Positions 44,556 through 56,283 of a stretch of DNA of 64,000 nucleotides are shown in pieces. Position 1 is the stretch's first letter, and every line of letters starts with the position of its first letter. The stretch is taken from positions 1,798,001 to 1,862,000 of the forward strand of contig JANATG010000010.1 in NCBI GenBank assembly GCA_029449235.1, written 5' to 3'. Origin of the DNA: Linnemannia schmuckeri (lineage: Eukaryota > Mortierellomycota > Mortierellomycetes > Mortierellales > Mortierellaceae). The notes under the pieces were generated by a model, which was not told the origin of the DNA, made no database searches, and saw nothing but the letters and a program-made list of their open reading frames with translations. Both the position numbers and the translations under genes were made by a program.

Positions 44556-46125
44556 TTTTGTGTGTATTATGAGTGTGTGGGATATGGAAAGTATAGGTGT
44601 TGTTGTTGAAAAGCCTTGCCGTCGAAGTTAGGTATCGAGAAAGGCGAGGGGTGATTGGAGGGTTATATAGAAAAAAAAAAAACTGAAGGGAATCACTGGA
44701 TCTATATTTGTCGTTGAAGGTGGTCGTTACAATTGAAAGTTGTTTACGGGCACGAGCGATGTGGCACTGTACTCAAAACGGGAAGAAAGGGGGAGGATGG
44801 ACGGAGGAGAAAGGGGCAAACAAAGAAAGGGAAGGGTAAAAAGGGTTTAGGGTGGTTAAGGGTTGAGATGAATAATCGTCAGGGAAGTAGGCAGGGGAAA
44901 GGGTGTTGTAAAAAAAAACAGGGAAGCCGGGCAAAGAAAAAAGAAGAAAAAAACCAACAAAGTGAAAGGAAAGGCTTTCATTTATATTCTTGGTCAGCGA
45001 AGAACAAGCAACAGACATCCACCCGGTAATAGTACTGCCGATGAGTGATGAGTGACAACACGCACACATAACAGGAAGAAAAAAAGGGATATGAGGAGAA
45101 AGTGAGAGAGTTGGACAGCAAAAAGGCCATTTTCATTCGTACACTGCCGCAAAGATACATTGGGATCACTCATTTGCCTGGTGAGATAAAGAGAGATATC
45201 CCCGGAAGAAAAAAATTCTGTTTCCGCACTCTATTATTTTTACACTCATCTTTTGGCGTGATTGCAGTGTATGGCCAGACCATTTGCCTAAACCTTGTTT
45301 GTTGTTGCTTAACAACGATCATCGCCGGAAGACAGGCTAAATTGGACTGAAAAACTGTCCAACAGACACACGCAAGCGATGGGACGAACGAGGAACGAGG
45401 AAGAGAGAGCATTAAAAAGAAGACAGTTGCGCCCGCTCTCTCTCAGACACCGTCACACTCAACAACTGCTCCTCTTCGTCGTCTTCCCCCTCTTGCCAAC
45501 TTTAGAGAGAAGGGTAAACAAATCAACAAACAAGAGACTCTGAGTTTGTTTACATGTTATTTTTGTCTGTTCGACAATCTGAGGAATGTTATATGGCTTA
45601 ACATACCCTGTCTGGTGTGTTCATTCTTCTTTGGCATAGGTGCATAGTTTAGCTACCATCGATCCTGCCAGCTTGTATCCATGATGACGATGATGCGTTG
45701 TGGGCTCAGCTGGGAGCAGCCATCTAATCCAAAGAAGCTTCTTTTTTTTGACTATCGGACATAGGTTCGAAATGAGATGGATGGAGAATGACAGATGCTG
45801 GTTAGAGTGATCAGGAATGGCCAAAGGTGAAGGTTGATCACTGCCACTCTGAGAAGTTGGTTCCCCTTCTCTTCTGGGGCAAGACAAGACACTGATAACA
45901 TTCGTATCCGCCATAAACTCAGTCGGTTTTACGGGTTATCAGTCTCACGTCTTTGGCGTCCAGTGATCAGTTGTCTTTGTTAGTGGCAAAACCCATCGCC
46001 ATCAGTATCCAGGCACCATCAGTACTCACCTCCATTCTATCAAAAAGCGGCTCCTGGAGAAAAATGTATAACAGAAACCGCCATGGCTCCATCTTATCTC
46101 CTTTCCTCCCCCTCTTTCAATCAAA

Positions 46126-46126
<1 letters not shown>

Positions 46127-46160
<34 letters not shown>
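46127..46160. repeat. Poly(A) run, 34 bases
   Basis: Longest homopolymer in the window, followed directly by CACACACACC. It is paired with an inverse T run 570 bases downstream. Confidence 0.9.
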
Positions 46161-46161
<1 letters not shown>

Positions 46162-46729
46162 ACACACACCCAATGCAATCTTTGCATCTACCCGCATGCT
46201 TCATAAACATATACACAACATGCTTGCCAGCACACGACCAAAATACCTCGCCACCTCCGCTCCTGTCTGAACTCCTATTTATTTTGTCCCTTTGTCAAGT
46301 TTTTTTTTTCTTTCTTCTTCATCTCCTCTTCTCCCCTTCACTCAAAAACAACACCATGTCCAAGCCTGTCTTCTTCAATTCTTATTCCTTTCTACTTACT
46401 TTGTGCTTTTCGTCCCACCACGGCGCATGCACGAGCTTTTTCTCCTCGTTTCCTCTTTTTCGCCTTTTTTTTGGCCTAACTATGCATGCAACACTCTTTC
46501 TCTTTACCACCCCTCTCTCTCGGTCATATACGCTTTATCCGCATGGGTCTCTCAATTGCGCATGCATTGGACCTTTTTCCACATTTAGACGTCTCGCTTG
46601 GACCTAGTGAGTCCGAGGCATGAGGTGATGTAGGCGTAAGGTAGGAAAAAAGGACAGGAAGAGGAGAGATATGAGAAGTCAAAGGGCGCCCAACCGAACT
46701 CTGACATTGCTTATTTCTCGACTGCGCGA

Positions 46730-46756
46730 TTTTTTTTTTTTTTTTTTTTTTTTTTT
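46730..46756. repeat. Poly(T) run, 27 bases
   Basis: An uninterrupted T run on the plus strand, in inverse orientation to the A run at 46127. The sequence between them shows no recognised coding content. Confidence 0.9.
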
Positions 46757-46943
46757 CGTGGCCTGGTATTTTTTTTCCCCCTTAGGCTAAAGAAAGAAAG
46801 GCACACGTTAGAAATCGTTTCTCCTTCAGAATCTATTTTTTTTTTTTCGGGGTCTGTTCGCCAATATAGGAAGTGACGTCTCTTAACGAAGCAGGGACAT
46901 TAGCTGTTCCCGTCTGTTGACAGTTCATCCGTTTTGCTCGCAT

Positions 46944-46964
46944 GAATAATAATAATAATAATAA
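46944..46964. repeat. (AAT)n microsatellite
   Basis: About seven copies of an AAT trinucleotide unit in the gene-free stretch downstream of the I-BAR-like gene's stop. Confidence 0.8.
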
Positions 46965-47134
46965 AGAGGAGACAATCGCAACAGGCTGTCTCGGAGTGGT
47001 TTTTTTTTTTTTGCATAGTCATAAGATATCTTTTACTTTTTTTATCGTGTCGTTAACGTAATGGAGTTAATAATATCGCATAATATATAATCACAGTCTC
47101 GCTGTCTGGTTCCTGAAAAAAAAAAAAGGTGCCC

Positions 47135-50100
47135 TCATCGCCGGCGTTCCCGTTGGTCGCCAACAAGACGCGACATCCTCGTCGACCCATCTTCATAATC
47201 CGATAAATGGCCACCTCCTCCACCACCTGTCCTACTATACCGTCCGTTGGCCCCTCCACCGACAAGCTGACTACTCGACCCGCCCATCATAAGCCCCTGT
47301 CCTTTACCACCCATATTCCTCTCATACTGATACCCCGCCGCAGCAACAGCAGCTCGACTCTGCGGAGTAGAAGCGCGAGGCGGGTATCTCGAATCTCGGT
47401 CCCGGTCCCTGCTCCGGATAGAATCCTGAATTAGTGTTGATTGCCCAGATCCGCTCATTCCACGTGGTCGTGGACCATGTTGTGTTGGCGATACCTATTT
47501 TACATTCCCCGGTAAAAGAGAAGACGAAGCAAGAAAAGGGCAAGGGTTACAAAAGATATGTTAGAAAAAGTTTTGTTTCCAGATGAAACACTAGCATTTC
47601 GTACTAAACAAGATGAGCAAATTAACCATATGCAACAACGCATCATATTTGCTCACATCCCAATCCCACATTTTGGATCGGCGCAACAAAAAAAAACAAA
47701 TGGCAAGTCTAAAAAAGAACTCCTGAAAAGACAACAACATACCATGCCCCCAGAAGCAGAAGAAGTGGCTGCCATGTCTGAAACACTGAGATCAGAGAAC
47801 CGTCGACGCATTTGAGCTACCGTCCCGGGTGTAGAAGAGGCTGGGCGACGTGGGCCATACCCATTGCCATTGGGGTCAGGGCCTTGTCCTGGTCCTCCTC
47901 GTGAGGTTCTTCCACCACCATTGGCGTTTGCAGCAGCGGCTGCAGCAACCTTTTGGTTGATGATGTCCAGTTCCCGTTCTCGGTCTTCTAGGGTAGGTCG
48001 CGCTGTTGGGTACTCGCGTGAAGCCGGGTATTGCTCACGGGCATATCCACTCAGACTACTGACTTCATCTGCAGCTGCCAGGGCAGAAGCAGCAGTTGCC
48101 CAATCGCCTCTATCCAGGTCCCGCTCTCTATCTCTGTCCCGGTCCCGGTCTCGGTCTCGATCACTCAGATAAGGCTGCTGGCGTCGAGTTGCAGGCATGG
48201 AGGATGAATAATGCTGGTACGACCGATCATAGTCCCGCTGTTGCTGCTCCTCATATCTCGATCTTGTTGCATAATACTCGCGGTCGCGCTGGATAGGGAT
48301 AGAGCCCGAATGCTGCGACTCGTCGTCATCATAGAATCGGCGGGGCTCAACTCGTGCAATATCATCCCCGCCATCGTCATAATACGAATCGTGGTGGTCC
48401 CCCGAAATAGGCGAATACGGTTCATCATACAAATCATCCGGTCCCATGTCGTCCAGATGTCGATCCCGGTCCCGATCTCGGTCCCGGTCATCAAGTCCGC
48501 CATCACCACCAGGTCCCCTGAACCTAGCTCCTGTATCAACACTTTCTTCATCAGCATACAGGTATCGCCCAGAGTAATTCTCGCGATGGTACCGATCCAG
48601 CGCCGCCGCATCTGCTGCTTCATCCGCTGCCGTCAGAGTCCGACTCTCCCGAAAATAGTCCATTTTGGCTGTCATCATAGCAGCTTGATCCCCGGAGTGG
48701 CCGTCACCACTCCCGCCGCTGCGTGTTGTCGATCTGCCGTCGTCCGTGGCGTTACTACTCCCGCCCACCTTGGTACTGACTGATCCATGATCTTCTGGCC
48801 AACTCCCCTCAAGGCTCGTATTGACTACTATCCCGCCGCCACGATCGCCTCCAACAATCTTGGTCACTGTCCCCAATGTCTCGTCTACGACTGGTTTGAC
48901 GATCGCGGGTTCAGACTCCTTGTTGGTTAAGACCGTCGTATTCCCGCTGGTGGTGGTGTTGCTCGGAAAGGCACCTGGGGTGGTTGAAGGAGAGGTTGTG
49001 AGGACTGGCACCGGTTCTGCAACAACCGTAGTAGAGTCGGTAGAGACGATTGCAGGCTTTTCCACTAGAATGGTCTTTGTCACCGGTTGAGGAACCCCGA
49101 CCTCTTTGACCAGGACCTTGTGGTCGGTACCTGAGGGCTTGACAGCAACGGGTCCTCCTCCTGTCGTGGTTGTGGTCAAGATCTTGTCGACACGAGTAGG
49201 CTGAGGTGTGATCATTTGTGGAGGAGGAGTTGGGTCGATGATGGACTGACGCTGCTGCTGCTGTGGGGTGATATAATTTTTGGGTTCCGGCATCGTGGTT
49301 GGGAGTTTTGTTAAGGGTGCTGGTGGGGTGGCTACTTTTGGGATAGGCATGGTCGTTGGCAATCCTGTAGGCGTGGGGGACTGAAAATTGGGTTGCTGGT
49401 TCGTTGGGACAGTAGTACCTCCACTTCCTTGTTGTTGCTGCTGTTGTTGCTGTATGTGTTGTTGCATAGGCGCAAAAGGAGGGAGAGTAATCTGAGGCAT
49501 CTCTGTTAGGGTGATAGGTGCAGGTGAGCCTTTAGGTGACGCCATTCCTGGATCCATCCTCTGCGACTGATACGCCTATCGAAAGCAGCATGAAATACGT
49601 CAATTAATATCCTTCACGAACATGCGATGGAGAATGAAGGCAGTTCTGAGAATTGAACTTACCCCTGGGACGTAGGGCATGTTGCCATTGGATGCGTGTA
49701 CACCATTGTTGCCTCCACCATTACCACCGTTACCACCATTACCGCCAGAGGGAGTATGCCTGGCAATGTACTCTTCAAAAGACCCGCTCCGGATTTCGAT
49801 CGTCGGGTCGCCATTGGTGGCCAGGGTCGGCGGAGGCATATCTTGTCCGGCATAAGGAGCCCACTCCTTGATCTTCAGCAGACTAGGTCCTGAACCACGG
49901 AGCTGTCGCTCGATTGCCAAGAACTGGGCCTCTGACAGTCGACAGGCGATCTGGGCTGTTAACGAGTGAGTGTATCTCTCCCTGCGCGCGACCGTGTTTC
50001 GATGATCCTTCTTTGCACTCACAATTGATTCTTGCAAGTCTGAGAGTGTGGATATGTATTTCTGTTACAAGTCGAAGGAAGTAAGAGGGAGGGTCAGGTC

Positions 50101-51650
50101 CATGATTGTTGGACTCATTCTTCTGTGTCGTGTTTTCGCACTAGCCATTTTTTGTTACCTCGTGGGACATGAGTGCGGTGTTAGGGTCGGGTCGCTTATT
50201 CTTTTTGTCGTAGTTCATACTGATTTTCTTGATCCGCTCATCCAGGTCTCCCAGAATCTCGTCATTCGCCTTCTCGTCTTTCTATGTAAATCGATTCATC
50301 CAGCAAAGAGAGAACTAATTAATGTCTGTTTGCACACTATCAGAAAATATAAAAGAGTAAGCCCATTGTATGAAAGAACACTTACAGTGACTCGTTTGGT
50401 GTGCTTCTCCCAATTGCCCTGCAGAAGCTCAAAGTCCTTCTGAATACAAGTCGCCTAGGAACGCAAGAGGAAAGAAGAAAAAAAGTAAGGGAAGGTTAAT
50501 AAGATTCATATCTCCATAACCCTGCAACTATCTCGTTCCTTGCGTGGGATGTGTAGGGACTTACCAGTTTGGTTTCCATCTCCGAGAAGGACTCGTAAAA
50601 GTTGGCGGAGGACTTGAGACACATGACTATGTATATTCCAGGCATGGGCAAGATGACAAAGGAGAGGGTCATCAGCATAAACAATACAGCCGTGTCTGTC
50701 CACTCTTTTTCTTCACCAACAACAATAAACAAGATCCCTCCTTCGTTGGGCGTTCGACATTGTCGTCGTCGTCGTTCGCTTTTCTCCGAAAAATAGGGGT
50801 AAAATGAATTTTTCTTGATTTCAGTAACGAAAAAAAAAATTTCCATAGGGGGATAATAACAAGTTGCTGGTTGGGCAAACAGCAACAAAAAAAAGGTATG
50901 ATCACCCCATGACGGACAGGTATGCCTCTTGCCTTTGCCTGTTGCCTGTTACTGAAGGGAGAGAAGCCAAAACGAATAGAGGTGGGCTGAAGTGCATGCC
51001 CACGAAGCAGAAGAAGAGGAGTAAGGGTGAAAGCAGACAAGAACAAACGAAAACAAAGACCTGATCGTCAAGAGCCCTCCCTCACTTACTCCCCTTCAAC
51101 ATCCTGATGACTTATCCAAAGGCTAAAGCCTCCTCTTCCTTCCCTCCTGCCCTCCTCCTCCACACCACAAACGCAAAAAAAGCACTCTGAACTCACCATA
51201 AGTACTATCCATGCCCTTAGTATCCCCATACTCCTTAAAGCACTTCCCCAGCTGCTTGGTGGTCTTGGCAAGTTTGGTCGTCAGTTCCCGATAGGACTCT
51301 GCTGCAATCACCAGCTTCTTTAGGTTCTCCAACGATGCGTGTACTTCTCCCCTCGTCAGCACGTTTCCTGCTAGGTCTTCGTCCCCTACTCCTGCGCCAG
51401 TTCCTGTTCCAGCGCCGCCGTTAATATTACTGTTGCTATTGTTGGTATTGTTGAAGTATCCATCGGTGGTGTTAGTGAGCATGGACATAGAGGATTGGCG
51501 GCCTTGGTTGGAGAGCAATTGAGGGCTGTTGAATCCGTTAGTGTTGTTTCCGTTTGTTATGTTGTTGTTGTTAACTTGTTCGGGCCCTGGGGAGGGGATA
51601 TCGGTCATGCTTGCACCGAACAGGCCCGAGAATCTTTTCTTCTTCAGCAT
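47135..51650 (-). CDS. I-BAR/IMD-like membrane-curvature protein with long disordered tail
   Basis: Seven exons: 51650-51197, 50626-50565, 50454-50386, 50281-50159, 50061-49663, 49575-47743 and 47494-47135, every junction in phase, 1099 residues. An Asn-rich N-terminal part precedes a long helical domain (about 105-300): HASLENLKKLVIAAESYREL, TKQLGKCFKEYGDTKG, SSANFYESFSEMETKLATCI, FELLQGNWEKHTKRVTKDEK, RIKKISMNYDKKNKR and SAKKDHRNTVARRERYTHSL. The layout is that of an AH/BAR-superfamily domain, most like fungal I-BAR (IMD, Ivy1-type) proteins, which bind phosphoinositide membranes. The remaining 700 or so residues are disordered, Pro/Thr/Gln-rich, then Arg/Asp-rich with RDRDRD repeats, ending in Gly-rich sequence and RERRR. 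Exact subfamily is uncertain. Confidence 0.75.
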
Positions 51651-52356
51651 CGTGGTTGGTTGGAGAAAGGGTGGAGTAGAGTTGTTGTTGTTGAGAGGTT
51701 AGATTTTTGGTGGCGTGAATGTACGAGAGCCAGTTTGTCGATAGTAAAAGAAAGGTAGGAACAGTCGCGATAAAAAGGTGTGTAGTAGGAGGTGAGAACG
51801 TCGTTATTAGATAAGATAGAGAAAGTAAGGAGCGCGGTGAAAGGAAAAGTTGAAAGAATGGAAAAGAGGAAAAGAGGAAAAGAGGAAAAGAGGAAAAGAA
51901 GGGAAGGGGGAAGAGTCGAGGAAAGAGAGGGTGTGAAGAAACAAGAAGCAAAGGAAGAAAAGAGGGAAAAAAAGAACAAACAAACAGTTGCGAATACAAT
52001 CGTCTTCCCCCATTTACTTTCTCTTCCCTTTCCTCCTTCCTTCGCTCTAACCTACCATCCCTCTGTGCCCTGCTTTCTGTGCTTATGGAACAACCTCGGA
52101 TCGAACAAGGATCGCATACATACGCACACATACATCACAAGGTAATCTCCGTGCCTGTCCGTCTGCACACCCACCGCCTTCCCCTTCTTGGTCATCATTG
52201 TCATCATTATCCTCATCATCCCCAATACGTCGAAGGCGAGGGGGTTAGGTTGGTGAGGGTTTACTGGTAATGGAATGACTTGGAGGTGAATGACATGGCA
52301 ATAAAATTACGACTCTTCAAGGAAAAAGGGGTAATGATCGGTCAGATGTTCGATGG

Positions 52357-52377
52357 CATGTCAGTCTTACTGACATG
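52357..52377. repeat. Perfect inverted repeat (9-base arms, 3-base loop)
   Basis: CATGTCAGT, CTT, ACTGACATG. The arms match perfectly. It could form a small hairpin or be a paired protein-binding site; it lies between the I-BAR-like gene and MEF1. Confidence 0.7.
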
Positions 52378-52550
52378 TTAGGCTTTAGAAGCACTTAGAG
52401 GGAAATTCATTGCCTATGCAGTGAGTCTATCCGTACGGGCGGCAAGCACTGCTGGGTATTCACAGCTTGGCTGTTAGCACCATAGTTAGTCCGAGAGTGG
52501 ATGAAGATCTAAAAAAGATCCGGCCACCTTTTGTTGAAGGCTATGTCGAC

Positions 52551-52568
52551 CATGACATACATGTCATG
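52551..52568. repeat. Perfect inverted repeat (8-base arms, 2-base loop)
   Basis: CATGACAT, AC, ATGTCATG. It shares the ATGTCA core with the inverted repeat 190 bases upstream. Confidence 0.7.
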
Positions 52569-52896
52569 CGGAAAAAGAGCTGGAGGGAATGCCTGAATTT
52601 CACCGTCTTGTCTTTTTTGCCCCTGAAAAAAATATATATCAGAAAACAAGTGATCGCAACGGTCCCAAACAACCACTTTTGTTGCTGCGCTAAACTGGGC
52701 CACACTGACCTTTTGACACAGGCATGGCAAGAATGACAACAGCCATTGGGTGCACATACGAATGAATAAAATCACAGTTGCGTTTTATATGTCTAACTAA
52801 CGATACAGTTCTAGCGAAGGAAACAAAGGGTAATGTGGATAATGGAAATGCAAAAAATAGAGAATGAAAAAAATAATAAAAAGAAACATAACGATA

Positions 52897-55742
52897 TTAC
52901 TTCTGGTCCTCCTTCTGCTTCTTCTGGAAGGCCTTGATGAGCTCAGCCTGCTCCTGGGGCAATACCTTCTGGTGACGGAGGTACTCCATCGAGAACTCGC
53001 CCTTGCCCTGCGACTGACCACGGATCTCAGACGCATATCCGAACATGGCGTTCAACGACACCTCGGCCACACAGCTGAAGTAGTCCTCGCCAGACTCGGT
53101 ATCAACAATCGTTCCCTTGCGCTTGTTGATGCCGCCAATAACTGTACCCTGGAACTCGATGGGCGCAGTTACATCGACCTTCATAATGGGCTCCATGATT
53201 ACGGGGTTCGACTTCAAGTATGCCTCCTTGAATGCGTTCAAGGTGGCAATCTTGAAAGCCAACTCGGACGAATCGACTGCATGGGCAGCACCATCCTCCA
53301 GAACCATGCGGACTCCGGTAATGGGGTGACCAATCAAGAATCCCTTCGCCATTCCCTCCCGGAATCCCTTCTCACAGGCAGGGATAAAGTTGGTAGGAAT
53401 GTTGCCTCCAACAACTCGGGACTCAAAGAAGGCGTCCTTGCCATCCTCATCAATCTCCGCGGGCTCAATGTATCCCTGGACACGACCATACTGTCCAGAT
53501 CCTCCAGACTGCTTCTTGTGAGTGTAGTTGAACTTGCTGCCGTCAGTAATGGCCTCACGGAAGGCGACCTGGGGCTTGCCGGTGACACAGTCGACGTTGT
53601 ACTCACGACGCATACGCTCAACGTAAATCTCCAAGTGCAGCTCTCCCATTCCTGAAATAATCGTCTCCTTGGTCTCGGAATCGACATGGACCTTGAAGGT
53701 AGGATCCTCCTTTTGGAAACGGTTCAAGGCCTTGGAGAAGTTGGGGGTTTCCTTGCCCTTGGGCTTGAGCGAAAGCGAGATGACGGGATTGGGGACGAAC
53801 ATCGAGGTCATGGTGTACTGGAGAGCACCATCGGTAAAAGTATCTCCGGAAGAGCAGTCGACACCGAACATGGCGCAGATCTCACCTGGTCCAATCTCAT
53901 CAACATCCTCGAGCTCGTCAGCGTGCATGCGGACCAAACGGGGGACTTTGACCTTCTTGTCGTTCTTGACGTTAGTGATGAATCCTCCGCGACGCAACAT
54001 TCCCTGGTAGACACGCATGTACGTCAACTGACCGAAGCGACCCTCCTCGAGCTTGAAGGCCAAACCGACAAAGGGATCCTTCTCATCCGACGAAAGCTCA
54101 ACCTTGGATTCCTCGTTCTTAATATCCAAAGCAACGTTCGAGACCTCGTTGGGACTGGGCAAATAGGCACAAACGGCATCCAAGAGGGGCTGGACACCTT
54201 TGTTCTTGATGGCAGATCCCATCATGACGGGGATGAACTTGCGGGCAACAGTGGCGCGACGAATGGCCTCAGCCAACTGCTCGCTGGTAGGGGTCTCCTC
54301 CATGATGAACATATCCGACATGGCCTCATCAACCTCAGCCAAATGCTCGAACAACTCTGCGCGCTTGGCCTTGGCCAACTCCATATACTCCTCAGGAATG
54401 TCCCTCTCAACAACGTTAACACTATTGTTTTGTAAAGTGAAAGCATATTAGTAAAGGGTTGCAGTTTTCAATATACTGAACATCAAAACAAACTTACATC
54501 CAAACATGTCTGTAAACTTAAACTTACCCATCGACACCCTCAAAGTGAAGAGCCTTCCACTTCAACAGATCAATGACTCCCTGGAAGTTATCCTCGGCTC
54601 CCATAGGGATCTGCAAAGCAGCAGCGTGCATCTTCAGCTTTGTGCGAAGAGCCTCAACGACCTTCCAGGGGTTGGCGCCAGCACTATCCATTCACATTTG
54701 ATCAGATCAAGGTTGCAAAAAGTCGTTAGTACCAGAGCACTGACATATAGTTGTTTTTCGGTAGTGCTGTACAGTCCTAATTCCTAATATACAAATCACT
54801 ATTATTGCTTACCGATCCATCTTGTTGATGAAGCAGATTCTGGGGACGTTGTAACGCTTCATCTGACGATCGACAGTAATAGTCTGGGACTGAACGCCAC
54901 TGACAGCGCACAACACAAGAACAGCACCATCCAACACACGCAAAGCTCTCTCGACCTCAATCGTGAAATCGACGTGCCCTATATGTCGCCAGGAAAACAA
55001 CATTAGTCAGTCAATCGTATTTCTCAATTCTTATCTCACAATATGATCCGAACTGGAAACAAAAAAGGAACTTACCAGGGGTATCGATGATGTTAAAGTT
55101 GTAATCCTTCCATGCGGCATAGGTGGCAGCAGACTGGATGGTGATTCCCTTCTCACGCTCCAATTCCATAGAGTCCATCTTGGCACCGACATTGTCCTTA
55201 CCACGGACCTCGTGGATCTGGTTGATACGGCCCGTGTAGAAGAGAACACGCTCCGTCAACGTCGTCTTTCCCGAATCAATATGTGCAGAGATACCAATGT
55301 TACGGAGTCTCTCGATCTTGCCCTATTTTTTGATCCGCGAGTTATTACAGAACAAGAAACATGTTCGTCAATACAATGTTTAACGGTTACGATAGAAAAA
55401 GCAAGGCGATTGCTCAATCTACCTTTTTCCTTTTTCGTTTGGCAAAACATAATCCGATCGAAGGATCGCTAAACAGAGAAGCCAACAAGTTAAACTTACC
55501 AACTCGACAGGCTGGGCAGAGGCAGAGTTCCACCGCTTCTGGATCATACCGACGAGGACCTTTCCAGCTCCCTGAGTGGTGGCCTGGTCCTTCTTGACGT
55601 GCCAGCGGGGCTGAAGGTACAACATCTCAGGGTTGACACATGCGCTCTTGTTGGCGCCACCGTACAAAGTCGTCGAGAAGGCGCGGCGGGCCTGAGCGGT
55701 CAAGTTGCTCTGGGCGTTGATGAATGAGCGGAACATGGACAT
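52897..55742 (-). CDS. MEF1: Mitochondrial translation elongation factor G
   Basis: Five exons: 55742-55500, 55322-55076, 54978-54813, 54683-54528 and 54421-52897, all in phase, 778 residues. The N-terminus (MSMFRSFINAQSNLTAQARR, then AFSTTLYGG) is a matrix-targeting presequence. The GTPase domain has G1 AHIDSGKT at 94-101, the switch segment EKGITIQSAAT, DTPGH at 161-165 and NKMD at 215-218. Later domains follow the EF-G order: KGVQPLLDAVCAYLPSP, DPFVGLAFKLEEGRFGQLTY, GMGELHLEIYVERMRREYN, KQSGGSGQYGRVQGYIEPAE, FEFSMEYLRHQ-type C-terminal domain V. It moves tRNA and mRNA on the mitochondrial ribosome (mEF-G1 type). The start is the ATG at 55742; upstream in-frame sequence is Pro-rich leader without presequence character. 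Confidence 0.96.
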
Positions 55743-56283
55743 TATAGAATTCTCTTTTTCCTTGTGTGTGTGTTTTTTATCCTTGGCGAGTGAACGAAGC
55801 TCGAGAAGAGAAGAAGAGACAAGAGAGGGGAGAGGAGGAGGAGAGGGAGGAGGAGGAGGAGAAGGGTGCGGGAGCGGATGCCGAAAAGGATGAAGAAAAG
55901 AAAAGGTCGGAGGAGGGGGTACCTTTTTTACTTTTTTTTGCAAGCTTCAAAACCAGGAGATGAGTGACTGCTTACTTCGGAAAGTGTGGTAAACAAACAG
56001 TCGCGGGTGCCTGAAAAGGGAAACTGGCAGCGAGGAGCTGGAAAAAGGACGATCAAGGAACGAAAACTCAGCCCAAAGTGCAAATTGGGTGCAATCGAAC
56101 AACGCTGGTTTCTCACCTTTGATGGATCAATTGTCCCAAGTGCCGATGGTCAAGGCTGCAGACTGAAAATTGAATGAAGGCGTTTTTGATAAGCTAGTAT
56201 TTTTTTATTCGTTCTATCTCCACACCGTATGTCAAAAAGAGTCCAAGGAGCATTTCTTGTCTCTTGCTCTTTACGCAAGCAAT
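55743..56283. other. Intergenic between MEF1 and enoyl-CoA hydratase
   Basis: A 541-base spacer. About 55800-55870 is a GAGGAG-type purine block (pyrimidine on the coding strand) just upstream of MEF1, probably leader or promoter. The rest carries the hydratase 3' UTR. No gene is seen. Confidence 0.35.

Larger units (their letters stand above)
44556..47134. other. 2.6-kb gene-free stretch with long homopolymers
   Basis: No supported gene. It contains the promoter side of the deacetylase gene, an A run (46127-46160), a T run (46730-46756), an AAT microsatellite (about 46944-46964) and a pyrimidine-rich block (about 46270-46560). Short open frames here are low-complexity. Confidence 0.4.
51651..52896. 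promoter_or_regulatory. Upstream region of the I-BAR-like gene
   Basis: A 1.25-kb spacer between two minus-strand genes. About 51830-51975 is a purine tract built of GGAAAAGA units (pyrimidine on the coding strand). Two near-perfect short palindromes lie at 52357-52377 and 52551-52568. No gene is supported. Confidence 0.4.

Noticed and set aside
53686..54435. 249-codon plus-strand open frame
   Set aside because: Antisense to MEF1, which has full EF-G motifs.
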